In this document: positions 51,311-60,090 of the stretch, one piece after another
How the letters are laid out: every line of letters begins with the position of its first letter
Numbering within the stretch: the first letter of the stretch is position 1
Assembly (NCBI RefSeq): GCF_047730175.1
Contig: NZ_CP159833.1
Span: 1,240,001-1,304,000 of the forward strand
Reading direction: 5' to 3'
DNA length: 64,000 nt
Source of the DNA: Marifrigoribacter sp047730175
GTDB taxonomy: Bacteria; Bacteroidota; Bacteroidia; Flavobacteriales; Flavobacteriaceae
Program-made: the position numbers and the translations under genes
Notes under the pieces: model-generated
Told to the model about the DNA's origin: nothing
Database searches by the model: none
The model's input: the letters and a program-made list of their open reading frames with translations, nothing else

Positions 51311-51561
51311 GACAATGACCTAGCATTACAGAACATTAGTATGGTGCCTAACCCAACTTCTGGAATGTTAAGGGTTAATTCTCCAAATGCTTTGGTAGAA
51401 CAAATAGATGTGATTGATGTACATGGAAGACTCATATCTTCAAAACAATATGAAAATAGCAATCATACCTAGTAGACTTAAGTAGCTTGGAAAGTGCACT
51501 ATATTTTGTGAAAGTATATACTAATGAAGGAACCCTAATAAAACGTGTGATAAGAAAATAA
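51311..51561 (+). pseudogene. Relic of a T9SS C-terminal sorting domain
   Basis: Directly after the gpsA stop an open segment reads DNDLALQNISMVPNPTSG, then MLRVNSPNALVEQIDVIDV and HGRLISSKQYENSNHT. Two extra bases then shift the frame, and VDLSSLESALYFVKVYTNEG followed by TLIKRVIRK and a stop completes the domain. This is the classic type A sorting domain (xxPNPTSG...VxDxxGR...YxVKVxT). Its protein body and start codon are missing. It accounts for most of the 307-base gap after gpsA. Confidence 0.82.
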
Positions 51562-51581
51562 GTGTAAATAAATAACAATTT

Positions 51582-51616
51582 AAAAAACCACTTAACATTT
51601 GCTAAGTGGTTTTTTT
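51582..51616. terminator. Bidirectional terminator
   Basis: AAAAAACCACTTA (51582-51594) pairs perfectly with TAAGTGGTTTTTT (51603-51615) around an 8-base loop. The T run overlaps the stop codon of the leftward gene at 51615. It may serve gpsA (and the relic) and that leftward gene. Confidence 0.8.
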
Positions 51617-52010
51617 ATTCCGCTACTACACAATCTTGACCCATAAGGTCAATAAATACAGTATTTTTTTCTGAAATATTAAAAGGAGGAAATTCAAAAT
51701 TACGTTCAAAAAGTTTTCCTTGAGCGAAAAAAGTAACCAAGTATTCATTGGTAAACCCAAAAACTTCTTCTGCAATAAATTCAACTTTTGCACCAGCATG
51801 TCCAGGAAGATCACCTAGGCCATGACGTAATGTTGTGGTTTTTTTATTTTTAGAATTACCACGAGACATCACCAAAACAGATTCAATCAAATCTTCTCTG
51901 TTATTGATAAGGTATACATTCCAGGTTTGGGCTAAAAAATCTTTGTCCCATTCTTTCGTTGCTACAATCTGAATGTTTTCAGCAATAGGAATTTCTATAT
52001 CTTTTTTCAT
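51615..52010 (-). CDS. Conserved-looking protein of unknown function downstream of pheS
   Basis: A 131-residue soluble protein, not assigned to a family. It is rich in beta strands (IQIVATKEWDKDFLAQTWNVYLINN, YLVTFFAQGKLFERNFEFPPFNI) with a central GLGDLPGHAGAKVEFIAEEVFGF. No signal peptide, membrane segment or catalytic motif is seen. It ends NTVFIDLMGQDCVVAE. It lies 37 bases downstream of pheS on the same strand, across a copy of the interspersed repeat, so cotranscription with pheS is likely. Confidence 0.6.
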   Translation of the reverse strand: MKKDIEIPIAENIQIVATKEWDKDFLAQTWNVYLINNREDLIESVLVMSRGNSKNKKTTTLRHGLGDLPGHAGAKVEFIAEEVFGFTNEYLVTFFAQGKLFERNFEFPPFNISEKNTVFIDLMGQDCVVAE

Positions 52011-52023
52011 ATTTGAAAAGAAT

Positions 52024-52047
52024 TGTCAGGTCGAGCGCAGTCGAGAC
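52024..52047. repeat. Interspersed repeat copy after pheS
   Basis: GTCGAGCGCAGTCGAGACC is the TCGA-rich core also found inside metG. It abuts the pheS stop codon. Confidence 0.5.
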
Positions 52048-53067
52048 CTAATAAGAACTTTTAAATTGCTCTAAGAAACGAATGTCATTTTCACTTAACA
52101 TACGAATGTCTGGAATTTGATGCAGCAATAAAGCAATACGATCGATTCCCATTCCAAAAGCAAAACCAGAATATTCATTGGCATCAATACCACAATTGGT
52201 CAATACATTAGGATCTACCATTCCGCAGCCCATAATTTCTAACCAACCCGTTCCTTTGGTCATTTTATAATCGGTTTCGGTTTCAAGTCCCCAATATACA
52301 TCTACTTCGGCGCTAGGCTCTGTAAAAGGAAAATACGAAGGACGTAATCTAATTTTAGATTTACCGAACATTTCAGTCGTAAAATATTGAAGCGTTTGTT
52401 TTAAATCTGCAAAGCTTACTCCTTTATCCACATACAATCCTTCCACTTGGTGGAAAAAGCAATGCGAACGTGCCGAAATCGCTTCGTTACGATATACTCT
52501 CCCAGGAGAAATAGTACGAATGGGCGGTTTATTATTTTCCATATAACGCACTTGCACAGAAGAAGTGTGGGTACGCAATAAAACATCGGGATCTTTTTCT
52601 ACGAAAAACGTGTCTTGCATGTCTCTGGCAGGATGGTATTCTGGAAGATTTAAAGCCGTAAAATTATGCCAATCATCTTCAATTTCTGGCCCTTCAGAGA
52701 CATTAAATCCAATGCGTGAAAAGATATCAATAATTTTATTTTTCACTACTGAAATAGGATGACGAGACCCTACTGTAAAAGGTTCTCCAGGACGTGTTAA
52801 ATCACCATACACCGAATTTAAATCAGTACTTGTATCGAAGCTATTCTTTAGAAAATTTACTTTTTCTTCCGCTGCTTTTTTTAAGGCGTTTATGGTTTGT
52901 CCAAACTCCTTTTTTTGTTCGTTGGGAACGTTTTTAAATTCAGAAAAGAAATCTTTAAGAAGTCCTTTACTCCCTAAATATTTAATTCTGAATGCTTCTA
53001 CTTCACCCTGTGCATTGGCTGTAAATGCTTCAACCTCTGCGATATGTTTCTTTATATTGTCTATCAT
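52048..53067 (-). CDS. pheS: Phenylalanyl-tRNA synthetase alpha subunit
   Basis: A 339-residue class II synthetase subunit. An N-terminal coiled coil (about 1-85) holds GSKGLLKDFFSEFKNVPNEQKKEFGQTINALK. Motif 1 region HPISVVKNKIIDIFSRIGF, the EDDWHNFTALNLPEYHPARDMQDTF segment, motif 2 VRYMENNKPPIRTISPGRVYRNE and motif 3 GFAFGMGIDRIALLLHQI are all present. It should form the alpha2beta2 enzyme with PheT, which is not in the window. Confidence 0.96.
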   Translation of the reverse strand: MIDNIKKHIAEVEAFTANAQGEVEAFRIKYLGSKGLLKDFFSEFKNVPNEQKKEFGQTINALKKAAEEKVNFLKNSFDTSTDLNSVYGDLTRPGEPFTVGSRHPISVVKNKIIDIFSRIGFNVSEGPEIEDDWHNFTALNLPEYHPARDMQDTFFVEKDPDVLLRTHTSSVQVRYMENNKPPIRTISPGRVYRNEAISARSHCFFHQVEGLYVDKGVSFADLKQTLQYFTTEMFGKSKIRLRPSYFPFTEPSAEVDVYWGLETETDYKMTKGTGWLEIMGCGMVDPNVLTNCGIDANEYSGFAFGMGIDRIALLLHQIPDIRMLSENDIRFLEQFKSSY

Positions 53068-53087
53068 GCTTCAATTTCACGAATGTG

Positions 53088-53095
53088 CAAAATTA
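53088..53095 (-). promoter_or_regulatory. -7 promoter element before pheS
   Basis: TAATTTTG on the minus strand fits TAnnTTTG, 20 bases before the ATG at 53067. Confidence 0.45.
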
Positions 53096-53163
53096 CGGAT
53101 TTTACTAATGTTACTAAAATGAAATGCTTGAAAAGTAGAATTATATTTTTTTGCTAAAAAAAA

Positions 53164-53195
53164 AGATTGCCACGTCGTTCCTCCTCACAATGACA
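53164..53195. repeat. Second type of short interspersed repeat
   Basis: GATTGCCACGTCGTTCCTCC followed by TCACAATGACA resembles a widespread short intergenic element. It differs from the CTTGTCATCCTGAAC type apart from the shared ATGACA end. Confidence 0.4.
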
Positions 53196-53225
53196 AAAAT
53201 CAACGCTTTGTTAATGACATTAATT

Positions 53226-53582
53226 TTATTGAAGGACTTTCGATTCTAAAAAGTATTGAACAATAGCTTCTTTCATTAGTACACTTTGTTCTCCTGCTTT
53301 TAATGGAGGAAGTTTTTCAATGACCGAATAATGAGGCCAACCTTCTTCATCAAAAGAATCGAATTTATAATAACCAAAAGGTTCTAATAATCGGCAAATT
53401 GCAATATGCATTAGGTTAATCTTTTCATCTTTTTTAAAATTGAGTCCAATTTTACCTAATTCTTGTACGCCAATTAGATAAATAATAGCATCTAAATCTA
53501 ATTTTTCACCGTCTGCAAATCTATTGCCTAGAAACGCAACTAATTCTTCCCAACGTTGTTTTAATACTTCATCTCTTGCCAT
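53226..53582 (-). CDS. Conserved-looking protein of unknown function
   Basis: A 118-residue soluble, mostly helical protein I cannot place in a named family. It reads KQRWEELVAFLGNRFADGEKLDLDAIIYLIGVQELGK, then HIAICRLLEPFGYYKF, EEGWPHYSVIEKLPPL and a helical C-terminus. No signal or membrane segment is visible. It is transcribed alone. A TATATTTG element ends four bases before the ATG, so the mRNA may be leaderless. It diverges from the CvpA gene. Confidence 0.65.
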   Translation of the reverse strand: MARDEVLKQRWEELVAFLGNRFADGEKLDLDAIIYLIGVQELGKIGLNFKKDEKINLMHIAICRLLEPFGYYKFDSFDEEGWPHYSVIEKLPPLKAGEQSVLMKEAIVQYFLESKVLQ

Positions 53583-53586
53583 CGTG

Positions 53587-53594
53587 CAAATATA
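53587..53594 (-). promoter_or_regulatory. -7 promoter element directly before the 118-residue protein gene
   Basis: TATATTTG on the minus strand fits TAnnTTTG. Its last base at 53587 is four bases from the ATG (53582), which would place the transcription start at the start codon. Confidence 0.4.
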
Positions 53595-53842
53595 CTCAAA
53601 GCATATAGCTTTTTGGTTTTTATATTTGTTCTTTTTCCCTTTATTTGCGTTAAAATATACAACCGTAGCTATTGCTATGCTTGAAAATTTTTCCTAGATA
53701 AAGAAAAAAATTCCTGTTTCTAAAATATCTAAAACCCACATGCGTTGAGTATATACATCTCTTGAAATGAGTTTTAGTATCTTTAATGAATTAACAACAT
53801 AAACGATAGAATGTTTATCTTTATAAAAAGTATTAAAAACAC

Positions 53843-54370
53843 ATGAATACAATAGACATCATTTTAGGGATCATTTTTTTACTTGCTTTTATAACAGGTT
53901 TAAAAAAAGGATTATTTGTAACCTTAGCTTCTTTAATAGGATTAATATTAGGAGTGTATGGAGCTATTTATTTTTCAGATTATGTAGCCGATTATATTTC
54001 GGATTGGTTTTCATGGAGTGAGCAATTAACAAATTTAGCCGCTTTTGCAGTTACTTTTTGTGGAATTGTGTTTGTGGTTTCATTGGCTGGAAAATTTCTA
54101 ACTAAAATAGCCAGTTTTGCCTTTTTAGGAATCTTTAATAAAATATTAGGAGGACTATTTAATGTGCTCATATTTGCATTTATTGTGAGTGTAATATTTA
54201 TGTTTTTTAACGACTGGGAAAATTCAGATTATGTTATTTCAGAAGAGAAAAAAGAAAACTCTATGCTATATGAACCTGTAGCCTCTATAGCTCCTTTGTT
54301 ATTTCCTTATATTATAAAAGAAGTTGATAAAGTAAAAAATTCAGAAGAAGAATCACCTAAAGAAGAATAA
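53843..54370 (+). CDS. CvpA-family membrane protein
   Basis: A 175-residue membrane protein with about four helices. It opens MNTIDIILGIIFLLAFITGLKKGLFVTLASLIGLILGVYGAIYF, the CvpA/colicin V production pattern (GxxKGxxxxxxxxxGLxxG). LAAFAVTFCGIVFVVSLAGKFLTK and LGIFNKILGGLFNVLIFAFIVSVIFMF follow. The tail is charged (KNSEEESPKEE). The family is linked to biofilm and envelope stress traits, but its biochemistry is unclear. The CDGSH gene starts two bases after it. Confidence 0.87.
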   Translation: MNTIDIILGIIFLLAFITGLKKGLFVTLASLIGLILGVYGAIYFSDYVADYISDWFSWSEQLTNLAAFAVTFCGIVFVVSLAGKFLTKIASFAFLGIFNKILGGLFNVLIFAFIVSVIFMFFNDWENSDYVISEEKKENSMLYEPVASIAPLLFPYIIKEVDKVKNSEEESPKEE

Positions 54371-54371
54371 T

Positions 54372-54581
54372 ATGGAACAGAACGACACAAAATTGGATGC
54401 AACAAAAGTTGAGGTGAAACCAAATGGACCTCTTGTTGTTCATGGAAAATTAGCAATAACAGATAAAGACGGGAGTATTATTTTAAAAGACAGAAGAACT
54501 TCTTTTTGTCGTTGTGGCGTATCAACGAATCAACCCTTTTGTGATGGGAGTCATAAAACGATAACATTTGAGGATAATTAA
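54372..54581 (+). CDS. CDGSH iron-sulfur domain protein
   Basis: A 69-residue protein with the complete CDGSH motif, CRCGVSTNQPFCDGSH. The ligands of a [2Fe-2S] cluster are Cys46, Cys48, Cys57 and His61. The N-terminal part (VKPNGPLVVHGKLAITDKDGS) is typical of bacterial single-motif members. It is likely a small cytosolic redox protein. It is cotranscribed with the CvpA gene and converges with batE. Confidence 0.9.
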   Translation: MEQNDTKLDATKVEVKPNGPLVVHGKLAITDKDGSIILKDRRTSFCRCGVSTNQPFCDGSHKTITFEDN

Positions 54582-54588
54582 GAGGGGA

Positions 54589-55338
54589 TTAAAGTTCTTT
54601 TAAATCACTTAAAGGAATCCAACCATCTTTACCATCTACTAAACGAATACGAGCCCAATCGTCTTCTTTTATAATGATTTGAACTTTAGTACCTTCATGT
54701 AAAGTAAATACTGCCTCACTACCTAAATTAGGTTCACTTTTTACTTCGGTGCTTTCTGAAAATACAATTGCTGGGTTCTTTTTCATGGCCTCATTATAGG
54801 TGGTATAGGACATGGTGATTGAAATAATAAGCACAAAGAAAAGACATAATGAACTGACAAAAAACAACCTTTTTTTGCTTTCAGAATAAGAAAAATGGTA
54901 GAGTAGAAATAACACAATAGCACTTAGAGAAATCACAATGGATACCACCGCCCAACTTTCGAAATGAAGTATTTCGGCAATGGTTGTGTACCACTTTGAA
55001 AAAATGGTTTTTGGTAAAGCTTCAATTGCATCAACGGTTGCATTTTGAGCAAAAGCTAAGTTGTTTTTGATTTCACTGTCATTAGGAGAAAGTTGTAATG
55101 CTTTTTCATAATAGTAAATACTTGGCCCCACATTGCTCATTTTATAATGCGCATTTCCAAGATTAAAATATACCTCGGAGGAATGAACCTTGTTATTTAA
55201 AATTTTCATCCAAGTTGTAATAGCTTCTTGGTATTTTTCAGCTTTATACAGACCTTTCCCTTGTTCAAAAAGGGCATCATTTTGACCAAAACTTACTGCG
55301 GAAAGTAAAAAAGCGAGTATAAAGAGTATCTTATTCAT
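54589..55338 (-). CDS. batE: BatE: TPR and SH3-domain protein
   Basis: A 249-residue exported protein with signal MNKILFILAFLLSAVSFGQ. TPR repeats span about 25-105 (GKGLYKAEKYQEAITTWMKIL, FNLGNAHYKMSNVGPSIYYYEKALQLSPND). Two membrane helices (about 130-180) are followed by a bacterial SH3 domain (about 190-249, GSEAVFTLHEGTKVQIIIKEDDWARIRLVDGKDGWIPLSDL). It is the last gene of the Bat operon. Confidence 0.85.
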   Translation of the reverse strand: MNKILFILAFLLSAVSFGQNDALFEQGKGLYKAEKYQEAITTWMKILNNKVHSSEVYFNLGNAHYKMSNVGPSIYYYEKALQLSPNDSEIKNNLAFAQNATVDAIEALPKTIFSKWYTTIAEILHFESWAVVSIVISLSAIVLFLLYHFSYSESKKRLFFVSSLCLFFVLIISITMSYTTYNEAMKKNPAIVFSESTEVKSEPNLGSEAVFTLHEGTKVQIIIKEDDWARIRLVDGKDGWIPLSDLKEL

Positions 55339-55340
55339 CT

Positions 55341-57122
55341 CTAATCCTTATCAATTTGTTTATCAATCATAGCAATTACCTCAACTGCTTTATTATAATC
55401 TTGCTGTATGGTCACATTTGATGCGGGTGTATATCTCGCATATTCACAACTTTTTAATAGGCCAATAAAGCCATCAATAACATTGCCGGCAACATTTCTT
55501 TCAGCTAACATACTAGCAATACCGCCTTTTTCTAATTCTGAAGTTTCAATAGTCAGTTTAGCTTTTAAATAATTATGTAAAGCTCGTTCTAAGGCTTCAT
55601 AAAAAGTAGCTTTGTTTCCAATATTCTTTTTGGCTTCAGATAAATATTTTTTAGCCAATCGATTCGCGGTTCTTAGTTTATTGCCTTGAAAATCATTTCG
55701 ACGACTCTCTCTTTGCTTACCAATAATTATAAATAAAGGGATCAATAAAAAAGGAGCACAAAGGAGCCACCAATACAATTTAGATTTAAAAAATGAATCT
55801 TTTTGAATCGATTCTAAATTGGCACTAAGCTTTATATATTTAAATTGATCTTTTGAAAGAACAGTCGTTTTATTACTACCTGTTATTTTATTTTCTGAAA
55901 CTTCAGTTTTAGGAACAGGACCACTTTCTACATTGATAATAATTTCTTCCGAAATTAGTGTTTTATAACTTTTAGAAGCAACATCAAAATATGAAAATGA
56001 AATAGGTCGAATAGGATATTTGCCTTTAAACTGAGGAACCACCGTATAGGTTTCAGTGAAATAGCCATTCATTCCTGAACTAACAATAGACACTTTATTT
56101 TCACGAATAGGTTCGTAAACTTCTAAAGAACTAGGTAAATTAATTGCAGGTAAATCGAACAACTTTAGGTTTCCATTTCCTGAAACTTTTGCTACTAATT
56201 CTAATGATTCGTTTGCATTTAGAGTGGGTTTATTTGTGGTAACGTTAAAATTAAAATTTCCTACTGCTCCTGTAAAATTATCAGGTCTTCCCTCTAGAGG
56301 TAAAGGTTTCACGTTGATTGTTCTGCTTCCCGCCGAAATCGTTTTATTTACCCGTGACATTAAGCGACGTCCAAAGATATCTCTTCGGTTCTCTTTCACA
56401 TCAATTGGGACATCCAACGTAAGGGGTTCAATCTCTAACTTACCTGTTTTTTGAGGAAATAAGACGGTTTTTCGCAATATAACATATCGATAATCTTCTC
56501 CTTTATATTGTCCTTCATTAACTTTAAACCCGACTCTTGTATCTATATTCTGACTCCAGAAATCTTTATATTTTGGGCTTTCAACTTCACGCCAACTACT
56601 CGTTATACTTACATCGTGTGAGACATATAATTTATACACCACAGTAATCGCTTCATTTAAATACGGACTTGAATTTGAAATTTCAGCAACCAAATGAACA
56701 TTTTCACTGGCTACAAAATCAGCATTATTACCGTCTTTTGGCTTATTCACTGCATTGACAACAATAACTTTTACTGGCGTAGTTTTATAAATAGCACCAT
56801 CAATTTCAATGGTAGCTTGTTTTATTATAAAAGTACCTTTAGATTTTGGTGAAAGGAAATACGAAAACGTTTTAGAATAGCTTCTTTTTCCGTTGATATA
56901 GGAATTACTAATAGCCTGATTGGGACCCCCTACCACTCTAAAACCTTCAAAATTTGGAGGATTAAAGTTGTCTCCGTCCTGATTCATTTCGAAATCAACG
57001 CGTAATCGTTCGTTTAATCCTAACTTCTTTTTACTCACTTTGGTTTCAAAAGTGATTTGCGCCTGAGAAAAGCCACAAGTCAATATGAATACAAAAGCGA
57101 ATATGTAGTTTTTAAATTTCAT
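55341..57122 (-). CDS. batD: BatD: large periplasmic-domain membrane protein
   Basis: A 593-residue protein with signal MKFKNYIFAFVFILTCGFSQAQ. A long beta-sandwich-rich periplasmic part has the 'oxygen tolerance' domain pattern (FRVVGGPNQAISNSYINGKRSYSKTFSYFLSPKSKGTF). A TM near 450 precedes a cytosolic helical tail. The longer frame starts with TTG at 57131; the ATG at 57122 gives a normal signal peptide. It has no enzymatic motif and is expected to act with the vWA proteins BatA and BatB. Confidence 0.87.
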   Translation of the reverse strand: MKFKNYIFAFVFILTCGFSQAQITFETKVSKKKLGLNERLRVDFEMNQDGDNFNPPNFEGFRVVGGPNQAISNSYINGKRSYSKTFSYFLSPKSKGTFIIKQATIEIDGAIYKTTPVKVIVVNAVNKPKDGNNADFVASENVHLVAEISNSSPYLNEAITVVYKLYVSHDVSITSSWREVESPKYKDFWSQNIDTRVGFKVNEGQYKGEDYRYVILRKTVLFPQKTGKLEIEPLTLDVPIDVKENRRDIFGRRLMSRVNKTISAGSRTINVKPLPLEGRPDNFTGAVGNFNFNVTTNKPTLNANESLELVAKVSGNGNLKLFDLPAINLPSSLEVYEPIRENKVSIVSSGMNGYFTETYTVVPQFKGKYPIRPISFSYFDVASKSYKTLISEEIIINVESGPVPKTEVSENKITGSNKTTVLSKDQFKYIKLSANLESIQKDSFFKSKLYWWLLCAPFLLIPLFIIIGKQRESRRNDFQGNKLRTANRLAKKYLSEAKKNIGNKATFYEALERALHNYLKAKLTIETSELEKGGIASMLAERNVAGNVIDGFIGLLKSCEYARYTPASNVTIQQDYNKAVEVIAMIDKQIDKD

Positions 57123-57124
57123 GC

Positions 57125-58018
57125 TTACCAATCCTTATTGGATTTTACTTTTGCTCCTTTTTGTTTCTTGGCATTTATCTTTTCCTGAATCTTCTTTTCC
57201 TCATTGTTCATTGCTTCTAACAAACTTTTAATTTGTTGAGGTGAAAGTTTTCCAGGCACAGGTTGTTGTTGCTGCTGTTCTTCTTTTTTATCTTCAGGTT
57301 CACCGTTTTCCTTTTCTTTATCTCCTTCTTTTTCTTCGTCTTTTTGATCTCCTTTATCTTTTTCCTCTTCCTCTTTATCTCCTTCGTCACCCTCGTCGCC
57401 TTCGTTCTTTTTGTCCTTATCCTTTTCCTCTTCCTTATTTTTGTCTTTATTCTCCTGATCTTCCTTCTCTTCTTTATCGTCTTTTTCCTTATCGTCTCCA
57501 TCACCATCACCCTCTTTTTTCTCTTCTTCTAGCATTTTTTTCGCTAAGGCTAAGTTGTATCGCGTTTCATTATCGGTGGGATTATTACGCAGGGCATTTT
57601 TATAAGCTTCAACGGCTTCTTGATACTTTTTCTCGTTCATAAAAGTATTCCCCAAATTATGAAAAGCTTTGTGTTTATTTGGTTTGTCTGTCGCTATAGC
57701 CGCTGCTTGTATATAGCGCTCCATTGCAATAGCATTTAATTCCTTTCCGTAGTATGCATTTCCTAAATTGTATTTACCAGTTTCATCCTTTGGATTTAAA
57801 GCAATGGCTTTTCTATAATCTGCTTCCCCTAATGAGAATTGGTCGTTTTTTAATAGATTTTCTGCGGAACTCAATAATGCCTCAGCTTCTCTAAATTCTT
57901 TTTCCTGTTCTTTTTGAGCTTGAACGGAAGCAAAAGAGAATAAAATACAAGACAAGAAAGTTAAAAGAACGATTTCTTTTACTTTTTCTGAAAACGATAT
58001 GTTGCGATTAATCTTCAT
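57125..58018 (-). CDS. batC: BatC: TPR protein with long acidic tract
   Basis: A 297-residue exported protein with an N-terminal hydrophobic signal (about 15-35). TPR repeats span about 40-160 (AEALLSSAENLLKNDQFSLGEADYRKAIALNPKD, HKAFHNLGNTFMNEKKYQEAVEAYKNALRNNPTDN). Residues 163-248 are almost entirely Glu, Asp, Lys and Gly, followed by a QQQQQQ run and a helical end. The tract is coded by a long purine-rich strand (57275-57532). It overlaps batB by 11 bases. Confidence 0.87.
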   Translation of the reverse strand: MKINRNISFSEKVKEIVLLTFLSCILFSFASVQAQKEQEKEFREAEALLSSAENLLKNDQFSLGEADYRKAIALNPKDETGKYNLGNAYYGKELNAIAMERYIQAAAIATDKPNKHKAFHNLGNTFMNEKKYQEAVEAYKNALRNNPTDNETRYNLALAKKMLEEEKKEGDGDGDDKEKDDKEEKEDQENKDKNKEEEKDKDKKNEGDEGDEGDKEEEEKDKGDQKDEEKEGDKEKENGEPEDKKEEQQQQQPVPGKLSPQQIKSLLEAMNNEEKKIQEKINAKKQKGAKVKSNKDW

Positions 58019-59048
58019 TAAACAAGTTTAATTTTTTCAACCAATTAGTTTTTCTTTCTAAGAATAGAATGTCTAAAAGCAATAAGAATAAACCTGCTCC
58101 TAAAAACCACTGAAACTGATCTTTAAAATCGGTAAATTGCTTCGATTCGAATTCTTTTTTATCCATTCCATTTAAAATGGCAGTTACTGTCTCAACGACC
58201 TCTTTGGTGTTGGTGCCATCGATATATTCGCCATTTCCAACATCAGCAATTTCTTCTAGCGTTTCATTATTTAAGCGAGTAATTACTTGTTCATTATTTT
58301 GATCACGTTTATAATTTTGTAAAATACCATTTCTTTTAATTGGTATTGGACCACCCTGTTCAGTCCCAACTCCAATAGTGAAAATACGAATCCCTAATTT
58401 TGAAGCTTCTTCAGCAATTTGGACAACATTCCCTTCATGATCTTCTCCATCAGAAATTAAAAACAAAACCCTGTTTGCTTGATCTTCATCGTTATAATAG
58501 GTCTGAGCCATTTCAATAGCTTGTGTTATGGCGGTACCTTGTGACGAAACCATATCGGTATTCATACTGCTTAAAAACAATTTTGCTGAAGAAAAATCGG
58601 TGGTAATGGGTACTTGTGGGAAAGCACTTCCAGCATATCCTATAATACCTATTCTATCTCCTGCTAAGCTATTTATTATTTGAGTGACTAATTGTTTAGA
58701 CTTATCTATTCTATTAGGTGCAATATCTTCAGCCAACATACTTTTAGAGACATCTAAGGCAAAAACTACATCAACTCCTTCTCTTTTTACTGTTTCAATC
58801 TTGGTGCCAATTTTAGGATTGACCAAAGCAATACTTAAACATACGATTGCCAATGAAAGCACCATCACTTTTAAAATAGATTTAAAAAAGGAACGATTTG
58901 GGCTTAACCTTTTTAAAGACTTTGAATTGGAAAAACGTTTTTGCATTCTTTTTTTCCAAAAAGTAACCCATAAAAACAGGAGTACTATTGCAGCGATGGC
59001 AAAGAGTAAATAAAAATATATGGGTTGTTCTAATTGATACATATTCAT
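58008..59048 (-). CDS. batB: BatB: vWA-domain membrane protein
   Basis: A 346-residue protein. Two helices near the N-terminus (about 10-28 and 58-78) precede a von Willebrand A domain (about 88-290) with an intact MIDAS motif DVVFALDVSKSMLAEDIAPNR and later LFLISDGEDHEGN. A C-terminal helix (about 315-333) ends it. It likely binds Mg2+ and a partner in the Bat complex at the membrane. It lies 37 bases after batA. Confidence 0.9.
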   Translation of the reverse strand: MNMYQLEQPIYFYLLFAIAAIVLLFLWVTFWKKRMQKRFSNSKSLKRLSPNRSFFKSILKVMVLSLAIVCLSIALVNPKIGTKIETVKREGVDVVFALDVSKSMLAEDIAPNRIDKSKQLVTQIINSLAGDRIGIIGYAGSAFPQVPITTDFSSAKLFLSSMNTDMVSSQGTAITQAIEMAQTYYNDEDQANRVLFLISDGEDHEGNVVQIAEEASKLGIRIFTIGVGTEQGGPIPIKRNGILQNYKRDQNNEQVITRLNNETLEEIADVGNGEYIDGTNTKEVVETVTAILNGMDKKEFESKQFTDFKDQFQWFLGAGLFLLLLDILFLERKTNWLKKLNLFNED

Positions 59049-59085
59049 TCCCAGAGAAAGCAGGGATCTCTTTAATTAATATTTA

Positions 59086-60090
59086 TTATATAAAACTTCT
59101 AAAAATGGTATAACGTAATACTATTTCAAAAAATAATAAACCAAAGGCTAATAGCACGAGTGACCTATATTTTTCGTCATAATTTTTATATTTTGTTTCT
59201 TCAATTTCAGTTTTTTCTAGCTTATTAATTTCTTCATAGATTTCAGCAAGCTTCGTATTTGTTGTCGCTCTAAAATATTTTCCGCCAGTTGTTTTTGCAA
59301 TTTCTTTCAATAGTTCCTCATCAATTTCAACTTGAACATTTCCATATTGAAAACTACCATCTTGACGAATTCCGATAGGGGATAATGCCATGCCATTACT
59401 TCCTAATCCGATTGTATACACTTTTATTCCAAATTCAACCGCAAGCTCACTTGCTATTTTAGGGTCAATAAATCCACTGTTATTTACACCATCAGTTAGT
59501 AAAATAATTACTTTCCCTTTGGCTCTACTGTCTTTTAAACGATTTACGGATGTTGCAAGTCCCATTCCAATCGCTGTTCCTCCTTCAATAATCGTATTGT
59601 ACTTTATTCCTTTTAAAGAGGATAAGACAATATTTTTATCACTTGTTAATGGAGTCTTTGTAAAACTTTCCCCGGCATATTCTACTAAACCTATGCGATC
59701 ATTAGGACGTGCATTTATAAATCTAGCCGCAACAGTTTTTAACGCTTCTAAACGATTTGGTTTTAAATCGCGAGCTAACATACTCGCCGAAACATCTATA
59801 GAAATAACGATATCGATTCCTTTGGTAGTTTTTATTTTTGTGGTTTCATCAACCGTTCTTGGTCTAGCTAATGCTGTTATAATTAGCGCAAGACTAAGTA
59901 ATCTTAAAATAAAAAGGAGTGGGCGTAATTTCGCCAACCAATTGCTTGGTGTTTTAAATCCTTTTAAACTTGAAATTTTTAAGGTAGCCGTTTGTTTTTT
60001 ACGCTTCAAATAATACCAAAAAATGATTGCTGGAAGTAATAATAACAACCAGAACAACTGTGGGTTTACAAATTCGAAATTATTAAACAT
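59086..60090 (-). CDS. batA: BatA: vWA-domain membrane protein
   Basis: A 334-residue protein with two N-terminal helices and a vWA domain carrying the MIDAS motif DIVISIDVSASMLARDLKPNR, plus KVIILLTDGVNNSGF. A C-terminal TM (about 308-328) follows. It resembles batB closely in plan, as expected for the paired BatA/BatB proteins. Its start overlaps the stop of the upstream gene by one base. Confidence 0.9.
   Translation of the reverse strand: MFNNFEFVNPQLFWLLLLLPAIIFWYYLKRKKQTATLKISSLKGFKTPSNWLAKLRPLLFILRLLSLALIITALARPRTVDETTKIKTTKGIDIVISIDVSASMLARDLKPNRLEALKTVAARFINARPNDRIGLVEYAGESFTKTPLTSDKNIVLSSLKGIKYNTIIEGGTAIGMGLATSVNRLKDSRAKGKVIILLTDGVNNSGFIDPKIASELAVEFGIKVYTIGLGSNGMALSPIGIRQDGSFQYGNVQVEIDEELLKEIAKTTGGKYFRATTNTKLAEIYEEINKLEKTEIEETKYKNYDEKYRSLVLLAFGLLFFEIVLRYTIFRSFI

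Noticed and set aside
57241..57642. Long rightward open frames opposite batC with hydrophobic translations
   Set aside because: They are the complement of the purine-rich acidic tract of BatC. The Leu/Phe/Tyr-rich translation follows from that composition and matches no protein family.
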